From the NCBI GenBank assembly GCA_036268055.1, contig DATAUW010000009.1, forward strand, positions 62,001 to 126,000: a DNA stretch of 64,000 nucleotides, given 5' to 3'. The DNA is from Verrucomicrobiia bacterium (GTDB taxonomy: Bacteria; Verrucomicrobiota; Verrucomicrobiia; Limisphaerales; Pedosphaeraceae). Shown here piece after piece: positions 63,053 through 64,000 of the stretch; the first letter of the stretch is position 1, and each line of letters starts with the position of its first letter. The position numbers were made by a program, and so were the translations under genes. The notes below the pieces were generated by a model. That model saw only the letters and a program-made list of their open reading frames with translations. It was not told where the DNA came from and did no database searches.

Positions 63053-64000
63053 AGCCATAGCCCAAAAAAAATTCTCCTGCCCCGCTTGCGGTGGCGAGGC
63101 GCAATGGAATCCCGCCAAAAAAGCGCTTGTCTGCCCGTTCTGCGGCACGCTTTCGCCCGCGCAAGCGGAACTCACATCTGCCGGCACGGAGCAAATCGTC
63201 GAGCATGATCTCGTCGCGGCCTTGCGCGGCATTCCCGATGAACAACGCGGCTGGCAAGCGAAGAAAATTTCCGTCAAGTGTCAGAGTTGCCAGGCTATTT
63301 CTGTGTTCGATCCCGAACGTGTCAGCCAGCGTTGCGATTTTTGCGGATCAACCGCCTTGGTGCCGTACGAAGAAATCAAGGAGGCGTTTCGTCCCGAGAG
63401 TTTGCTTCCAATGAAGCTTAGCGAGAATCAGGTGCGCGATGCCATCCGCAGATGGTATGGCAACCGTTGGTTCGTGCCGAACAAACTCAAGCACGCCGCG
63501 CTCACCGATACCGTCAAGGGCCTTTACATCCCCTACTGGACTTTCGACGCCCAAGTTCACGCCGAGTGGACCGCCGAGAGCGGCTATTATTATTACACCA
63601 CGGAAACTTACACCGACAACAATGGCAACACGCAAACCCGCCAGGTGCAGCACATCCGTTGGGAAGCCAGCGCCGGCGCCGTGGACCATTTTTTTGATGA
63701 CGAACTTGTGCCCGCTTCCCGCGGCGTGCAGCCGGCCATGCTTCGCCGCGTCGAACCTTTTCCCACCACTCAGGAACTTGTCGCCTACAATTCCGGTTAT
63801 CTTTCCGGTTGGGTGGTCGAGCGCTACCAGATTGACCTCATCGCCGCCGCCCAGCAGGCACGCCAGGAAATGGACGCTGAGATGACCCGCCTTTGCGCCG
63901 CCGAAGTTCCCGGCGACACGCATCGTGACCTGCAAGTTGAAACCGATTATTCGGGCCAAACTTTTAAGCACGTTCTCGTGCCTATTTGGCTGCTCGCCTA
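63045..64000 (+). CDS. Double zinc-ribbon protein (partial; PriA-like mislabel family)
   Basis: Starts at ATG 63045, inside the last codons of the DUF3592 gene, and runs off the right edge (318 residues visible). Two zinc ribbons: CPACGGEAQWNPAKKALVCP with FCGT (about 12-34), and CQSCQAISVFDPERVSQRCD with FCGS (about 77-98). Then a domain with RWYGNRWFVPNKLKHAALTD, GLYIPYWTFDAQVHAEWTAE and a Tyr-rich segment, then EVPGDTHRDLQV and KHVLVPIWLLA. The family is often labelled primosomal protein N'/DNA helicase PriA by mistake; no helicase motif is present. It is commonly near SPFH genes, suggesting a joint membrane-linked role. Confidence 0.8.
   Translation, partial: MSEAIAQKKFSCPACGGEAQWNPAKKALVCPFCGTLSPAQAELTSAGTEQIVEHDLVAALRGIPDEQRGWQAKKISVKCQSCQAISVFDPERVSQRCDFCGSTALVPYEEIKEAFRPESLLPMKLSENQVRDAIRRWYGNRWFVPNKLKHAALTDTVKGLYIPYWTFDAQVHAEWTAESGYYYYTTETYTDNNGNTQTRQVQHIRWEASAGAVDHFFDDELVPASRGVQPAMLRRVEPFPTTQELVAYNSGYLSGWVVERYQIDLIAAAQQARQEMDAEMTRLCAAEVPGDTHRDLQVETDYSGQTFKHVLVPIWLLA

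Noticed and set aside
1-64000. rRNA, tRNA, CRISPR arrays and insertion sequences
   Set aside because: I looked for cloverleaf-like arms with TTCGA loops, regularly spaced repeats and transposase-type proteins and saw none; a covariance-model scan could still reveal a small RNA I missed.

Overview
The window looks like chromosomal DNA from a soil or freshwater Verrucomicrobiota, probably of the Pedosphaera/Limisphaera type. This is inferred from gene content, with no database search. The signs are giant secreted proteins with lamin-tail and CotH domains, H-X9-DG pseudopilin-like proteins, an ECF sigma factor with a membrane-anchored C-terminal domain, NarL-type two-component systems, and many secreted glycoside hydrolases. 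I saw no rRNA, tRNA, CRISPR array, insertion sequence or phage gene.

Layout. 1-460: start of a DUF4964/DUF5127 (glutaminase A-like) gene, cut by the window edge. 862-9024: a 2,720-residue CotH/lamin-tail surface protein. 9021-24480: a carbohydrate block with GH43, GH79, GH2, aldose 1-epimerase, a GH5-like enzyme and GH3, controlled by a XylR-like regulator in a tight operon with a propeller histidine kinase and a NarL regulator. A shared 20-bp palindrome lies at three promoter regions of this block. 24556-27980: a cytosolic formate dehydrogenase-like molybdoenzyme with its DUF1641 partner. 28099-30614: a beta-helix protein, a small membrane protein, a ferritin-like protein and a 51-residue DUF3309 protein.

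30997-58240: a beta-glucan-flavoured region with GH16, a clan GH-A hydrolase, a GH5_9-like exo-glucanase and a GH5 multidomain glucanase. It contains two copies of one unusual gene set: a histidine kinase with an OB-fold-like repeat sensor, a NarL regulator, a secreted beta-sandwich protein and an H-X9-DG pseudopilin. Between the copies lies an ECF sigma factor fused to a TIGR03435/DUF3738 domain. 58368-64000: a Gcr-type multi-pass membrane protein, then an SPFH-winged-helix protein, two tiny coupled membrane proteins, a DUF3592 protein and a double zinc-ribbon protein cut by the window end.

Working model. The cell secretes hydrolases and adhesive beta-sandwich proteins onto plant or fungal polysaccharides, senses products through three two-component systems and one XylR-like regulator, and probably uses a type II secretion/pseudopilus machine whose core genes lie elsewhere. 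Five of the secreted proteins end in the same ~60-residue module. No sugar transporter is encoded anywhere in the 64 kb.

The best candidates for something undescribed are the duplicated sensor/secreted-protein/pseudopilin set, the sigma-TIGR03435 fusion, and the three-site palindromic operator.
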